A DNA stretch of 64,000 bases from Parabacteroides hominis (GTDB lineage Bacteria > Bacteroidota > Bacteroidia > Bacteroidales > Tannerellaceae). Positions 27,674 to 36,700 of the stretch are shown here, piece by piece (position 1 is the stretch's first letter; each line of letters opens with the position of its first letter). The stretch lies in contig NZ_JACOOJ010000025.1 in the NCBI RefSeq assembly GCF_014287585.1, positions 10,815 to 74,814 on the forward strand, given 5' to 3'. The notes under the pieces were generated by a model. The model was given only the letters and a program-made list of their open reading frames with translations, had not been told where the DNA came from and ran no database searches. The position numbers and the translations under genes are program-made.

Positions 27674-29992
27674 ATGTCACAATCGCTCACTAAAACATAT
27701 ATTTATTGGATATTCTTTTCGTTATTCCTACTTGCATCCTGCTCCACGACGAAGAATTTGCCGGAGGGGGAAGTTTTATATACGGGGATCAGGAAGATTG
27801 AAGTGACGAACGAGGACAAGAGCAAGGAAGGGGAAGAGGCGCTGACGGAAGTGGAGGCCGCCCTTGCCTATCCGCCCAATAACGCCCTGCTTGGGAGTTC
27901 GTCCATCCGCATTCCTTTCCCGTTCGGGCTGTGGGTGTATAACGCGTTCGTGAACAGAAGGGGAAAACTCAACAAATGGATCTTCAATAAACTGGCGGCC
28001 AAGCCCGTTTTCATCAACACGGTCAATCCGGAAGTCCGGACAAAGGTTGCCTATAACCTGCTTCGCGAATACGGTTACTTCAACGGGGCTACTTCCTATG
28101 AAGTGGAACCGGACCCCAAGAACCCGAAAAAAGCAAAGATCAGCTACAAGGTAGAGATGAACAATGCCTACACATACGACAGCATCGCTTATGTCCGGCT
28201 ACGGCATCGCATCGACACGCTCGTCCAGCGTAATATCGGCGACCGGCTACTGCACGACGGGGATAACTTCAATGTCGTACAGCTCGAAGCCGAACGCCAG
28301 CGCATCTCTTCCCTGCTCCGTAACAACGGGTATTACTATTTCCGTCCCGAATTTATCAGCTATCAGGCCGATACGATCATGAATCCCGGAAAAGTGGCGC
28401 TCCGTATCTCCACAAAGCCGGGATTGCCCCGCACCGTACTGCGTCCCTGGAAAATCGGCGACATATCGGTCTTCCTGAACGGCTACAACAACGAACCGCC
28501 GACAGATTCCATCCGGTATAAAGATATGACCATCTTTTACGAAGGGAAGTTGCGCGTCCGTCCGAAAGTGCTGTACGACCGGCTGAAATTCCGTCCCGGC
28601 GACCTCTATTCGCAGCAACAGCAGGAAAAGACCCAGACCGGCTTCTCCCGTCTCGGCATTTTCCGCTATTCGGAAATGCAATATATTCCCAAAGATACCG
28701 CCCGCCGTTGCGATACGCTGAACCTGCAGATCAACACCGTTTACGACCTTCCGCTGGATGGCGAGCTGGAACTGAACGTGACCACCAAGAGCAATGACCA
28801 GACAGGTCCGGGCGCCATCTTCAGCGTTACCAAACGGAATGTATTCGGAGGAGGAGAGACATTCGGCGTCAGCATGCGCGGTTCCTACGAATGGCAGACC
28901 GGCAAACGGGTTTCGGGCAACAGTTCGACAATCAACAGTTGGGAGTTCGGCATCAGCGGTACGCTGACTTTCCCGCAGGTACTTTTCCCCAGCCTGATAA
29001 AGAACGATACGAAATACCCTTCCAGTACCTCCTTCCGTATCTATGCGGATCAGTTGAACCGTGCCAAATTCTTCAAGATGCTGGCATTCGGCGGAAGTGC
29101 CTCGTACGAGTTCCAGCCATCGGCGACCAGCCACCATTCGGTGACGCCGTTCAAGCTGACCTACTCGTTGTTGCAGCATACGACACATGAATTCGACTCC
29201 ATTGTAGATGTCAACAAGGCGTTAGGGCGAAGCCTCGAGAACCAGTTCATCCCCTCTATGGGCTATACATACACCTATGACGATTCTCCCATCACCACCA
29301 AAAAGAACCATCTCTGGTGGCAATCTTCCATCACACAGGCGGGTCTTATTCTCGACGGCGCCTATGCCATCGCAGGTAAGAGTTTTAACAAACGGGATAA
29401 GAAATTATTAGGGAATCGCTTCGCCCAGTTTGCCAAACTAACAAGCGAAATACGGTACAACTATTATCTCGGAAAGAAGCAACACCTGGTAGGACGCCTG
29501 ATGGCCGGAGTCGCATACAGCTACGGCAATTCGATCACGACTCCTTACAGCGAACAGTTCTATATCGGCGGCGCCAACAGTATCCGGGCTTTCACGATCC
29601 GAAGCATCGGGCCGGGCAGTTACCGCCCTACCGACTCGAAATACGGCTATCTGGATCAAACCGGCGACATCAAGTTCGAAGCCAATCTGGAATACCGCTT
29701 CCCGATCTTGGGCGACCTGCACGGAGCCACCTTCCTCGATGCCGGCAACGTTTGGCTGCTGCGCTACGACAAAAGCCGCCCCGGCGGACAGTTGAAATGG
29801 GGGCGTTTCCTGAAAGACCTGGCTTTAGGCACAGGTATCGGACTGCGCTACGACCTGACTTTCCTCGTCATCCGCCTGGATTGGGGAATCGGACTGCATG
29901 TTCCCTACGAAACGGGAAAGAAAGGCTATTACAATATCCCGGACTTCAAAGACGGAATGGGCGTCCACCTGGCAATCGGCTATCCGTTCTAA
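27674..29992 (+). CDS. tamL: TamL, lipidated TamA/BamA-family outer-membrane protein
   Basis: 772 residues. Lipobox LLASC with Cys23, then POTRA-like repeats (about 40-400; GYFNGATSYEV, NGYYYFRPEFI, FSRLGIFRYSEM), then a 16-strand Omp85 barrel with the bacterial surface antigen pattern (GGANSIRAFTIRSIGPG, the lid-lock VRGF-like loop) and terminal GYPF. A lipid anchor on a TamA-like protein is the Bacteroidetes TamL arrangement, and the preceding tamB gene confirms it. Confidence 0.92.
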   Translation: MSQSLTKTYIYWIFFSLFLLASCSTTKNLPEGEVLYTGIRKIEVTNEDKSKEGEEALTEVEAALAYPPNNALLGSSSIRIPFPFGLWVYNAFVNRRGKLNKWIFNKLAAKPVFINTVNPEVRTKVAYNLLREYGYFNGATSYEVEPDPKNPKKAKISYKVEMNNAYTYDSIAYVRLRHRIDTLVQRNIGDRLLHDGDNFNVVQLEAERQRISSLLRNNGYYYFRPEFISYQADTIMNPGKVALRISTKPGLPRTVLRPWKIGDISVFLNGYNNEPPTDSIRYKDMTIFYEGKLRVRPKVLYDRLKFRPGDLYSQQQQEKTQTGFSRLGIFRYSEMQYIPKDTARRCDTLNLQINTVYDLPLDGELELNVTTKSNDQTGPGAIFSVTKRNVFGGGETFGVSMRGSYEWQTGKRVSGNSSTINSWEFGISGTLTFPQVLFPSLIKNDTKYPSSTSFRIYADQLNRAKFFKMLAFGGSASYEFQPSATSHHSVTPFKLTYSLLQHTTHEFDSIVDVNKALGRSLENQFIPSMGYTYTYDDSPITTKKNHLWWQSSITQAGLILDGAYAIAGKSFNKRDKKLLGNRFAQFAKLTSEIRYNYYLGKKQHLVGRLMAGVAYSYGNSITTPYSEQFYIGGANSIRAFTIRSIGPGSYRPTDSKYGYLDQTGDIKFEANLEYRFPILGDLHGATFLDAGNVWLLRYDKSRPGGQLKWGRFLKDLALGTGIGLRYDLTFLVIRLDWGIGLHVPYETGKKGYYNIPDFKDGMGVHLAIGYPF

Positions 29993-30047
29993 AGAAACGG
30001 TTTCAAATCGGCTTTCCGCTCCAGGAGCGGCTCTTGGAGTCCAATAA

Positions 30048-30066
30048 AGCCCGCTTACAAGCGGGC
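30048..30066 (-). terminator. Hairpin at the end of the arginase gene
   Basis: AGCCCGCTTACAAGCGGGC is a perfect GC-rich stem with a short loop, followed on the minus strand by TTTATT. The arginase stop codon lies in its loop, so coding and termination signals overlap. The + strand has no T-run, so it is less likely to end tamL transcription. Confidence 0.65.
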
Positions 30067-30951
30067 CGTTATATAATCGATAATGTCCAGGCACAGATTG
30101 GTTGTCTGGTCATTCACATCCAGTTCGGGATTCAGTTCGACCAGGTCCATCGACTTGATCAGATTAGTGGAAAGTATATGTTCAACGAAATCCTTGAACT
30201 CGTCCGGCATCAATCCTTCGCATACGCGTGTACCTGTACCGGGAGCAAAGCGGGGGTCGATGCTGTCCACGTCTATACTGAAATGGACATTCCTTATCTT
30301 CCGTTCCTTCAGCTTCCGCTTGATATCTTCGGCAACAAAGCCGATGCCCTTCAAGCGGATCGTGTCCATCGTGTAGACGCTTAACTGCTCACGCTCGATC
30401 AAAGCCTGTTCCCCCTCATCCAGGCTCCGGGTCCCGACTAAGAAAACATTCTGCGGATTCACCTTGTTGCCGGGCGCATAAATATTGACTAATTCCTCGC
30501 TCCCCATCCCCATCAGGGCGCTAAGCGGCATTCCATGAATATTGCCGCTGGGGGAAGTCTCGCTCGTATTAATGTCGCCATGCGCATCCAGCCAGATGAT
30601 ACCGAAATCGTCAAAGCTCTTCCCCACCCCGGACGCGCTGCCCAGCCCTAACGAATGGTCCCCGCCGATCACCAAAGGGAAAGCCCCTCCGCCTAACGTG
30701 TCATAGACCAGTTCGGCCAGGTTATTATTGACTTCGACAATCGCATCTAAATATTTCAGACTCTGACCGCGGACGAACTTGTCCGCCTCCGAAACCGGAG
30801 GAACATACAGATTGCCCAAGTCGAAGGCCCGATGTCCGTTTTTGCGGATGAGCTTCATCAGGCCCCGTTCACGCAGATGGTTCGGGGCGCGCTCCACACC
30901 TTCGCGGTCGCACCCTAAATTGAGAGGAACTCCTATCACATTTATCTTCAT
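30055..30951 (-). CDS. rocF: Arginase
   Basis: Hydrolyses arginine to ornithine and urea. 298 residues with the three manganese motifs of ureohydrolases: GGDHS, DAHGDIN and SIDVDSIDP. The ATG at 30951 (MKINVIGVPLNLG) is preferred over a TTG two codons upstream. It follows rocD by 6 bp on the same strand, so its product ornithine feeds directly into the neighbour enzyme. No urease genes are in the window. Confidence 0.93.
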   Translation of the reverse strand: MKINVIGVPLNLGCDREGVERAPNHLRERGLMKLIRKNGHRAFDLGNLYVPPVSEADKFVRGQSLKYLDAIVEVNNNLAELVYDTLGGGAFPLVIGGDHSLGLGSASGVGKSFDDFGIIWLDAHGDINTSETSPSGNIHGMPLSALMGMGSEELVNIYAPGNKVNPQNVFLVGTRSLDEGEQALIEREQLSVYTMDTIRLKGIGFVAEDIKRKLKERKIRNVHFSIDVDSIDPRFAPGTGTRVCEGLMPDEFKDFVEHILSTNLIKSMDLVELNPELDVNDQTTNLCLDIIDYITARL

Positions 30952-30957
30952 AAACAA

Positions 30958-32172
30958 TCAAAATTGAGCGAATGTATCTTTAATAATGCCTACAGCCTCC
31001 ATCATCTGATCCCGGTCGATGACCAACGGCGGAGTGAAACGGATGATATGGTCGTGCGTTGGCTTGGCGATCAATCCGTTCTCTTTCAGCGCCAGACAGA
31101 TGTCCCAGGCCACTTTCCCGCCCCGCGGCTCGGTGACAACAGCATTCAGAAGCCCCTTTCCCCGCACCTGGCGGATCATCGGATTGTCGATCTTCTCCAT
31201 TTCACTGCGGAAAAGAGCCCCCATTTCGAAAGCGTTCTCCGAAAGATGCTCGTCGCGCACCACTTCAAGCGCAGCTATCGCCACGCGGGCAGCCAACGGG
31301 TTACCGCCATAGGTGGAACCGTGTTCGCCCGGAGCGATCGTCAACATGATCTCATCGTTTGCAAAGACCGCCGAGACAGGAGTGACACCTCCGGACAAAG
31401 CCTTACCCAAAATCAATATGTCCGGATGGATGTTCTCATAATCACAGGCAAGCAACTTACCGGTCCGGCCGATACCCGTCTGGATCTCGTCGGCGATAAA
31501 GAGGACATTATGTTGCCGGCAGAGGTCATAGCACTTACGCAGATACCCTTCGTCGGGGACGACCACGCCGGCCTCCCCCTGTATCGGTTCCAACAGGAAA
31601 CCGACCACGTCCGGATCGTTCAACGCTTCTTCCAATCCGCCTACATTATTATATTGAACTTTGATAAAACCGGGCGTATAAGGTCCGAAGTCCGCATACG
31701 AATCGGGGTCCGTACTCATGGAGATGATCGTGATCGTCCGTCCGTGGAAGTTCTCGCTGCAAACGACGATCTTCGCGTGTTCAGGAGCGATCCCCTTCAC
31801 CCGGTATCCCCAGCGTCGTGCCAGTTTCAGAGCCGTTTCGACAGCCTCGGCCCCGGTGTTCATCGGCAACAGTTTGTCATACCCGAAAAACTTGCAGGCA
31901 AACTCCATATACTCTCCTAAGACATCGGCATGGAAAGCACGCGACACCAGCGTCAGTTGCTGTGCCTGGTCGGTAAGCGCCTTAATGATCTTCGGATGAC
32001 AATGCCCCTGGCTCAGGGCTGAATAGCCGGACAGGAAATCAAAATATCGTTTTCCTTCCACGTCCCAAACAAAAACTCCTTCTCCCTTCTGGAGAACGAC
32101 AGGCAGGGGATGATAGTTGTGCGCACCATACTTCCCCTCACGGGTGATGTAATCTTCCGGTCTCATCTTCAT
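30958..32172 (-). CDS. rocD: Ornithine aminotransferase
   Basis: PLP-dependent class III aminotransferase, 404 residues, converting ornithine and 2-oxoglutarate to glutamate-5-semialdehyde and glutamate. The PLP lysine is Lys257 in LGKALSGG, Asp228 in IADEIQTG contacts the pyridine nitrogen, and [15 protein letters not shown] binds phosphate. [13 protein letters not shown] and STYGGNPLA are typical of OAT rather than acetylornithine aminotransferase. It is the first gene of the two-gene operon with arginase. Confidence 0.92.
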   Translation of the reverse strand: MKMRPEDYITREGKYGAHNYHPLPVVLQKGEGVFVWDVEGKRYFDFLSGYSALSQGHCHPKIIKALTDQAQQLTLVSRAFHADVLGEYMEFACKFFGYDKLLPMNTGAEAVETALKLARRWGYRVKGIAPEHAKIVVCSENFHGRTITIISMSTDPDSYADFGPYTPGFIKVQYNNVGGLEEALNDPDVVGFLLEPIQGEAGVVVPDEGYLRKCYDLCRQHNVLFIADEIQTGIGRTGKLLACDYENIHPDILILGKALSGGVTPVSAVFANDEIMLTIAPGEHGSTYGGNPLAARVAIAALEVVRDEHLSENAFEMGALFRSEMEKIDNPMIRQVRGKGLLNAVVTEPRGGKVAWDICLALKENGLIAKPTHDHIIRFTPPLVIDRDQMMEAVGIIKDTFAQF

Positions 32173-32219
32173 TCAGATTTAAAATTAGCAGACTGTAAGC
32201 GTTTCTTACGTCCTTGTCC

Positions 32220-32227
32220 CAAAGATA
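32220..32227 (-). promoter_or_regulatory. -7 element of the rocD-rocF operon
   Basis: TATCTTTG on the minus strand, about 48 bp before the ATG. A possible TTTG lies about 25 bp upstream, wider than the usual spacing. Confidence 0.45.
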
Positions 32228-32299
32228 AGAAATAAGGCTAACATTATGTCACGCAAAAGAGTATGTTAAGAAACATACGTCAGTGTCATTCCTTTCTGT

Positions 32300-32537
32300 C
32301 GGCTCTTCAGGGATTGCCGATACCGCCTGTTTCTTTGCGATCCCGCACTTGATGCGGGAAGCTCTCTTTTGCCGTCTGCTTCAGCAGACGGATAGATGAT
32401 TGCTCCGGCTTTGCCGGTTCCTCTGTGGGTTTTTAACCCCTTTAAATATAATAGATGAAAGGGGCTGAAGCCCACAAAGGAAGAGGCTTTGCCTCCAGAC
32501 CTTTTAAACCGTCTGCTGAAGCAGACGGCAAAAGAGA
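32300..32537 (-). repeat. Composite palindromic repeat, copy 1 (inverted arm)
   Basis: The core 32362-32537 consists of nested stems: outer CCGTCTGCTTCAGCAGACGG at both ends, then GGCTTTGCC, then ACCCC...GGGG in the centre. Its reverse complement matches 32945-33122 closely, and the similarity continues into the flank (GGTATCGGC...GAGCCG). Short open frames across it (for example 32266-32475) are artefacts of the repeat. Confidence 0.8.
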
Positions 32538-32587
32538 GGATGAAGGGGCTTTGGGGATTGCCCTTTTACTTTCATGAAGTTTCCTTA

Positions 32588-32690
32588 CTGGGAAACTCTC
32601 GTTTCCTAATGAGGGAACTTATGTTTCCAGCATAGGGAACTCTCGTTTCCTGCTGAGGGAATTACAGTTTCCTTCAGGGGGAAACTGTAA
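32588..32690. repeat. Tandem 22-bp palindromic array
   Basis: Four to five units beginning GGGAA and containing GTTTCC (for example GGGAACTCTCGTTTCC), period 22-23 bp, each a small dyad. Two degenerate units recur at 33215-33250 (GGGTATTCTCGTCTCC, GGGATTATCCG). Confidence 0.75.
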
Positions 32691-32787
32691 TAGGCTGGTT
32701 ATCAATATCTATTAATACACTGTTTGAGATTCGTTTTTACTTCATTCAAAGTATATCAGGTACTTGTATTTTATCGAGCATTTTTTC

Positions 32788-32817
32788 TTGTCGATTCGGA
32801 AAACCTATTTACCTTTA
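32788..32817 (+). promoter_or_regulatory. Promoter of small RNA unit A
   Basis: TTG at 32788-32790, 19 bp, then TACCTTTA at 32810-32817. It is identical to promoter B at 33385 except for the last base of the -7 box (A instead of G). It belongs to a direct repeat (32723-32850 and 33248-33453). Confidence 0.6.
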
Positions 32818-32822
32818 CAACG

Positions 32823-32931
32823 ATTCCGTAGTGGGCAGCGGCTCACAGGGCGCGGGCTATTGTTCTATTATTGTTGGATGGGCTTTGCAGAGCCTTAGGA
32901 TTAATAATAGACAATAGACCCGCGTTTTTTT
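32823..32931 (+). ncRNA. Putative ~110-nt small RNA with intrinsic terminator
   Basis: Downstream of promoter A lie the hairpin GTGGGC-AGCG-GCTCAC and a long terminator stem, CGCGGGCTATTG...CAATAGACCCGCG with inner TATTATT/AATAATA, then seven T. It has no ORF and no protein gene directly after it. The same 5' hairpin and terminator recur, split by 153 bp, before the S-layer-like gene. No known family is recognised. Confidence 0.55.
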
Positions 32932-32944
32932 ATGCCCCATCCGC

Positions 32945-33192
32945 CTCTCTTTTGCCGTCTGCTTCAGCAGACGGTTTAAAGGATTTAGAGGCAAAGCCTC
33001 TTCCTCTGTGGGTTTTTAACCCCTTTCATTGATTGCATTTAAAGGGGTTAAAACCCACAAAGGAACCGGCAAAGCCGGGAACAATCACCTATCCGTCTGC
33101 TGAAGCAGACGGCAAAAAAGAGGCTGCGGCATGAGGCTTGCCTCACTTGAAACTCATAGGAGCAGGTGGTATCGGCCATCCCCAAAGAGCCG
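32945..33192 (+). repeat. Composite palindromic repeat, copy 2
   Basis: Same element as 32300-32537 in opposite orientation, with core 32945-33122. Together the two copies make inverted arms about 400 bp apart around the 22-bp array and small RNA unit A. Confidence 0.8.
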
Positions 33193-33247
33193 TCAGGCTC
33201 TATTTCCGGCATAGGGTATTCTCGTCTCCTGCCGAGGGATTATCCGT

Positions 33248-33453
33248 TTTGAGATTCGTTTTTTACTTCATTCAAAGTATATCAGGTACTTGTATTTTAT
33301 CCCTAAACTAAGGGAATATGTTGTCCAAAGGGTATTGTTTTGTCCTGTAACCCACATATTTTGGAAAATTACGAGCATTTTCCCTTGTCGATTCGGAAAA
33401 CCTATTTACCTTTGCAACGATTCCGTAGTGGGCAGCGGCTCACAGGGCGCGGG
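33248..33453 (+). repeat. Direct repeat of the promoter/leader segment, copy B
   Basis: Starts TTTGAGATTCG and runs through TTCATTCAAAGTATATCAGG to CAGGGCGCGGG like 32723-32856, but carries about 70 extra bases (after TATTTTAT) that copy A lacks. Confidence 0.75.
33385..33414 (+). promoter_or_regulatory. Promoter B upstream of the S-layer-like gene
   Basis: TTG at 33385-33387, 19 bp, TACCTTTG at 33407-33414: a full Bacteroidetes promoter. If used for the S-layer-like gene it gives a leader of about 365 nt with a terminator stem inside. No better promoter is visible between 33690 and 33784. Confidence 0.65.
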
Positions 33454-33614
33454 ATCAATTACATATTGTAAGCATTTTACGAAGATTATTCCTATTCAAA
33501 AATCTGGTAAATTTTTAGCACAATGGGATAATGGACAGTAAATGCTTGCGCTGGTTACGTATAAGTTTATCTACCATTTTTATGGGAGGATTGTTATATC
33601 GTATAAGGCGCGGG
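33446..33614. other. 153-bp segment bounded by direct GGCGCGGG copies
   Basis: Relative to unit A, unit B is interrupted: GGCGCGGG occurs at 33446-33453 and again at 33607-33614, with 153 AT-rich bases between. This looks like an insertion with an 8-bp target duplication, though no terminal inverted repeats or ORF are visible inside. Alternatively unit A lost the segment by recombination between the octamers. Confidence 0.6.
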
Positions 33615-33689
33615 CTATTGTTCTATTATTATTGTGCGGGCTTACCAGAGCCTTTGAATAAATAATAGACAATTGACCCGCGTTTTTTT
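33609..33689 (+). terminator. Intrinsic terminator upstream of the S-layer-like gene
   Basis: Arms CGCGGGCTATTGTTCTATTATT-like and AATAATAGACAATTGACCCGCG pair almost fully and are followed by seven T (33683-33689). It ends 95 bp before the ATG at 33785, so it can act as an attenuator if transcription starts at promoter B. A small GGGGAGTTGTTCTCCCC hairpin follows at 33715. Confidence 0.7.
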
Positions 33690-33784
33690 ATGCCCGTTCA
33701 TAATCATTCGCGGGGAGTTGTTCTCCCCTTCGTAAAATTAGTTGTTGGATTCTTAAACACTATTTTATTAACAATTAATTTTTA

Positions 33785-36700
33785 ATGATTATGAACAAGA
33801 GATTTTCTACTCTTTTGGCTACCGCTCTGGTAGCAGGTGGACTGTCTGCAAATGTGATGGCAAAAGATATTGCCACTACAGATTTGAAAGACGGTCAGTT
33901 CATCCATTTGTCAACGGCAACTGGTGGAACCACTTATCTGACAATGGATGATAAAGGTGGTTTTTCAACAGTAACAGCTACAAGCTGGTCTGGTAATATT
34001 GATAAATTACTGGGTTCTTTATGGCAGGTTAAGTTGATTCCTCATACTACTCAGGCAGGAACAACTTATACTTATTCATTAACAAACCGCTTGTCTGGCC
34101 AATTGTTGTCAGTCAAGTTGCAATCGGATGTCGATGGTGGCGGACGTTCTGCTAACATTACTGCTAATGAAAAAGGTGGTAACACTGAATGGGCTTATGT
34201 ATCAGGCAACGGTCTTTATGCTGTTAAAGGTGACTCTATTTTTACTATTGGAACAAGTGGTGATGCATTGAGTTTTGCTGCTGAAAAGACAACGACTGCT
34301 CCTGAGAATTTGACTTTGTACATGGGTGCTGTTTCTGATGGCAAGGTCACATTGAAAGCTAATGACTTCAACACATTGGTAAAAGCAAATGCTGGTCGTT
34401 TGTTCTTTACGGATGAGAATGTTTCTTCTACTGAAAAGAATGTGTTGACGGCTAATAAGTGGAAAGCTATTGATGCGGTTGTTGATAATACTACTGGTGC
34501 TTATGATGCTGCAGGTGAAGGTAAATCTTCTGTTTTGTATCTGACAAACGGTAAAGAGTACAAGAACCGTATGGATGCAGATATGGCTGGTGCAACAACA
34601 ACACAGAAAGAATATCTGTTGGTTGATTATAACTTCTACGATCCAAGCAAAGAATTTAATGTGCTGAAAGTTGATACAATTGCTGTAGAACCTGTTGAAG
34701 TAGCAGTCTCTACTCTGGATAAGCGTACAGTTATTGCAAAACATCATCCGGCAACAGCTGCATTCACTGTAACATATTTCATCCCGAATGATTCAATGGT
34801 GATTGCTCCGGCTTATGTTCAGACTTCTATTCCGGTGGCAACAACTTTGAAAGCTATGCATACTGCATTGCCTACAGAAGGAGTAATTACAGATGTTAAA
34901 ACTGCTGTGAATACATTGGAAACATCCGTTGCATTATTCTATACAACTTATTCTTCAGGTTCAATGCCAGCAAAGGGTGACAAGTTCGTTGAAGCAAACT
35001 TTGCAGCGAATGGAGCTTGGCAAGCATCTGCAGGTTCATCATCTACCGGTGAAGAATTGATCGAAGCTGTGAAGACTGCAATAAAAGGTATCACTTATTC
35101 AACAATAGCTGCAACAAAAAAACAGGAAGAAGCTTACGTCGCTGCAGTAAATAAATATTTGACTGCTCTTAATGGGTTGGAAATTGCAGATCTTGCTACA
35201 GATGGTAGTGGTGCTACTCATTATGCTAAAGTCTCTACCTCTGCCATCAAAGACGGTGAAAACTACGTTGATGGTTTGAGCCCTTTGGAAGTGACTGCTG
35301 TTAATCCTGATAAGCAAGTGGTAATCCGTAAACTTTCTAACACAAAGGTTTTGACTATCGGTGAAATCACTTCTGCTACAGAAACTAACGGCAACCTGAT
35401 CGCCACTATCAAAACATCCGACAAAGACGCAACAATCGGTGGTGATGCTACAATCGCTGAAGGTCTGTATTATGTAATTGATGCAAAGAAAGAAAGAAGT
35501 GGTGTTGCTAATGAATATTATGGCTTATACTTTGATGCAAGCCCGGTTAATCCTGCTAAGTATGTAGCAAAAACTCAGGCATTCAATCCGTTCGCTCAAT
35601 TCGTAGTTTCTAAAGCTGCTGGTGTTGACAAAGGCAATTACACAATTGAAAACCGTGCAACAACAGATGCTAAGTGGCAGGGTGTAACTAATGTTGTAGA
35701 CAAAGACAACAATATCTTCGCTATCGGTAACGACACAATCCAGTTGGTAGCAGCCGAAGACGTAGACGCAGACAACGCTTATATCGGCTACAAATATATC
35801 ACAGCTAACGATGCAAAGAACAACAAGTTCACCATCACTTCTGCTGCTGACGTATTGGAAGGACAGAGCATTGTTATGACAAAAGACTCTACACTGAAAG
35901 TAGCTGCTCCGGAAGGCGAAGTTCTGTATACATTAGTTCCTTCTGCTGAAGAAGAATACGGTGTAGCTGATGCTTTGGCAAAAGTAACTTACACAATCAT
36001 GGATGCTGATAGCGCATTTATCATCAAAGATGCAAATGACCGCTATGTATTCTCTAACGGTAAGTATGCAACAAAGAACGGTACTCCGGTTCAGTTCACT
36101 ATGATCGCTGTTGATACTGATTCTACTTATGTATTGTATGATGAAGATGGAGCTCTGAAGTTAGTTGTTAGCACCCAGTACAAGACCATCTCAGGTGAAG
36201 ATGCGGAAACCGCTCGCAACGACATGTTCATCGTTAAACCGCAGTCTGCTCCTTCTTCTTACAAATCTCTGCCGAAACACGTACGCATCCAGGCTATCAA
36301 CGGTGACTATGCTGCTGTTAACGCTGCAAACCAGGGCATCGCTGTTCGCGAAGGTGATTTGAAGGCTGATGCTTATAGCAACTTAGACTTTATCTTCTGG
36401 TTGGATACAGCTCATTATGACAATGCTGCTCCTTACACTTACTACATCACGAAGGGTGTTAAGGCCACTGAAGAAGTTGCTGCAAGCCGTCTGTATATGT
36501 GGAACTCTGTAGACTCTGCTGATGCAAAGGATGCAAACAAAGAACTTCCGTACATCTACGGTACAGGTGCAAACCGCGTTATGTTCCGCACTGCTTCTAT
36601 CATGGCTCAGGATACATTGTTAGTTCCCGCTTTGGATGCTGCTGCTAAGATCGACACCGTATCTGTTGCTAATGGTACTTCAAAAGACGGTTTGAAACAC

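Noticed and set aside
32266..32475. Short hypothetical protein in the composite repeat (also 37409-37600, 37466-37735, 49468-49725)
   Set aside because: The same peptide pieces recur wherever the palindromic repeat occurs, which shows they are repeat translations.
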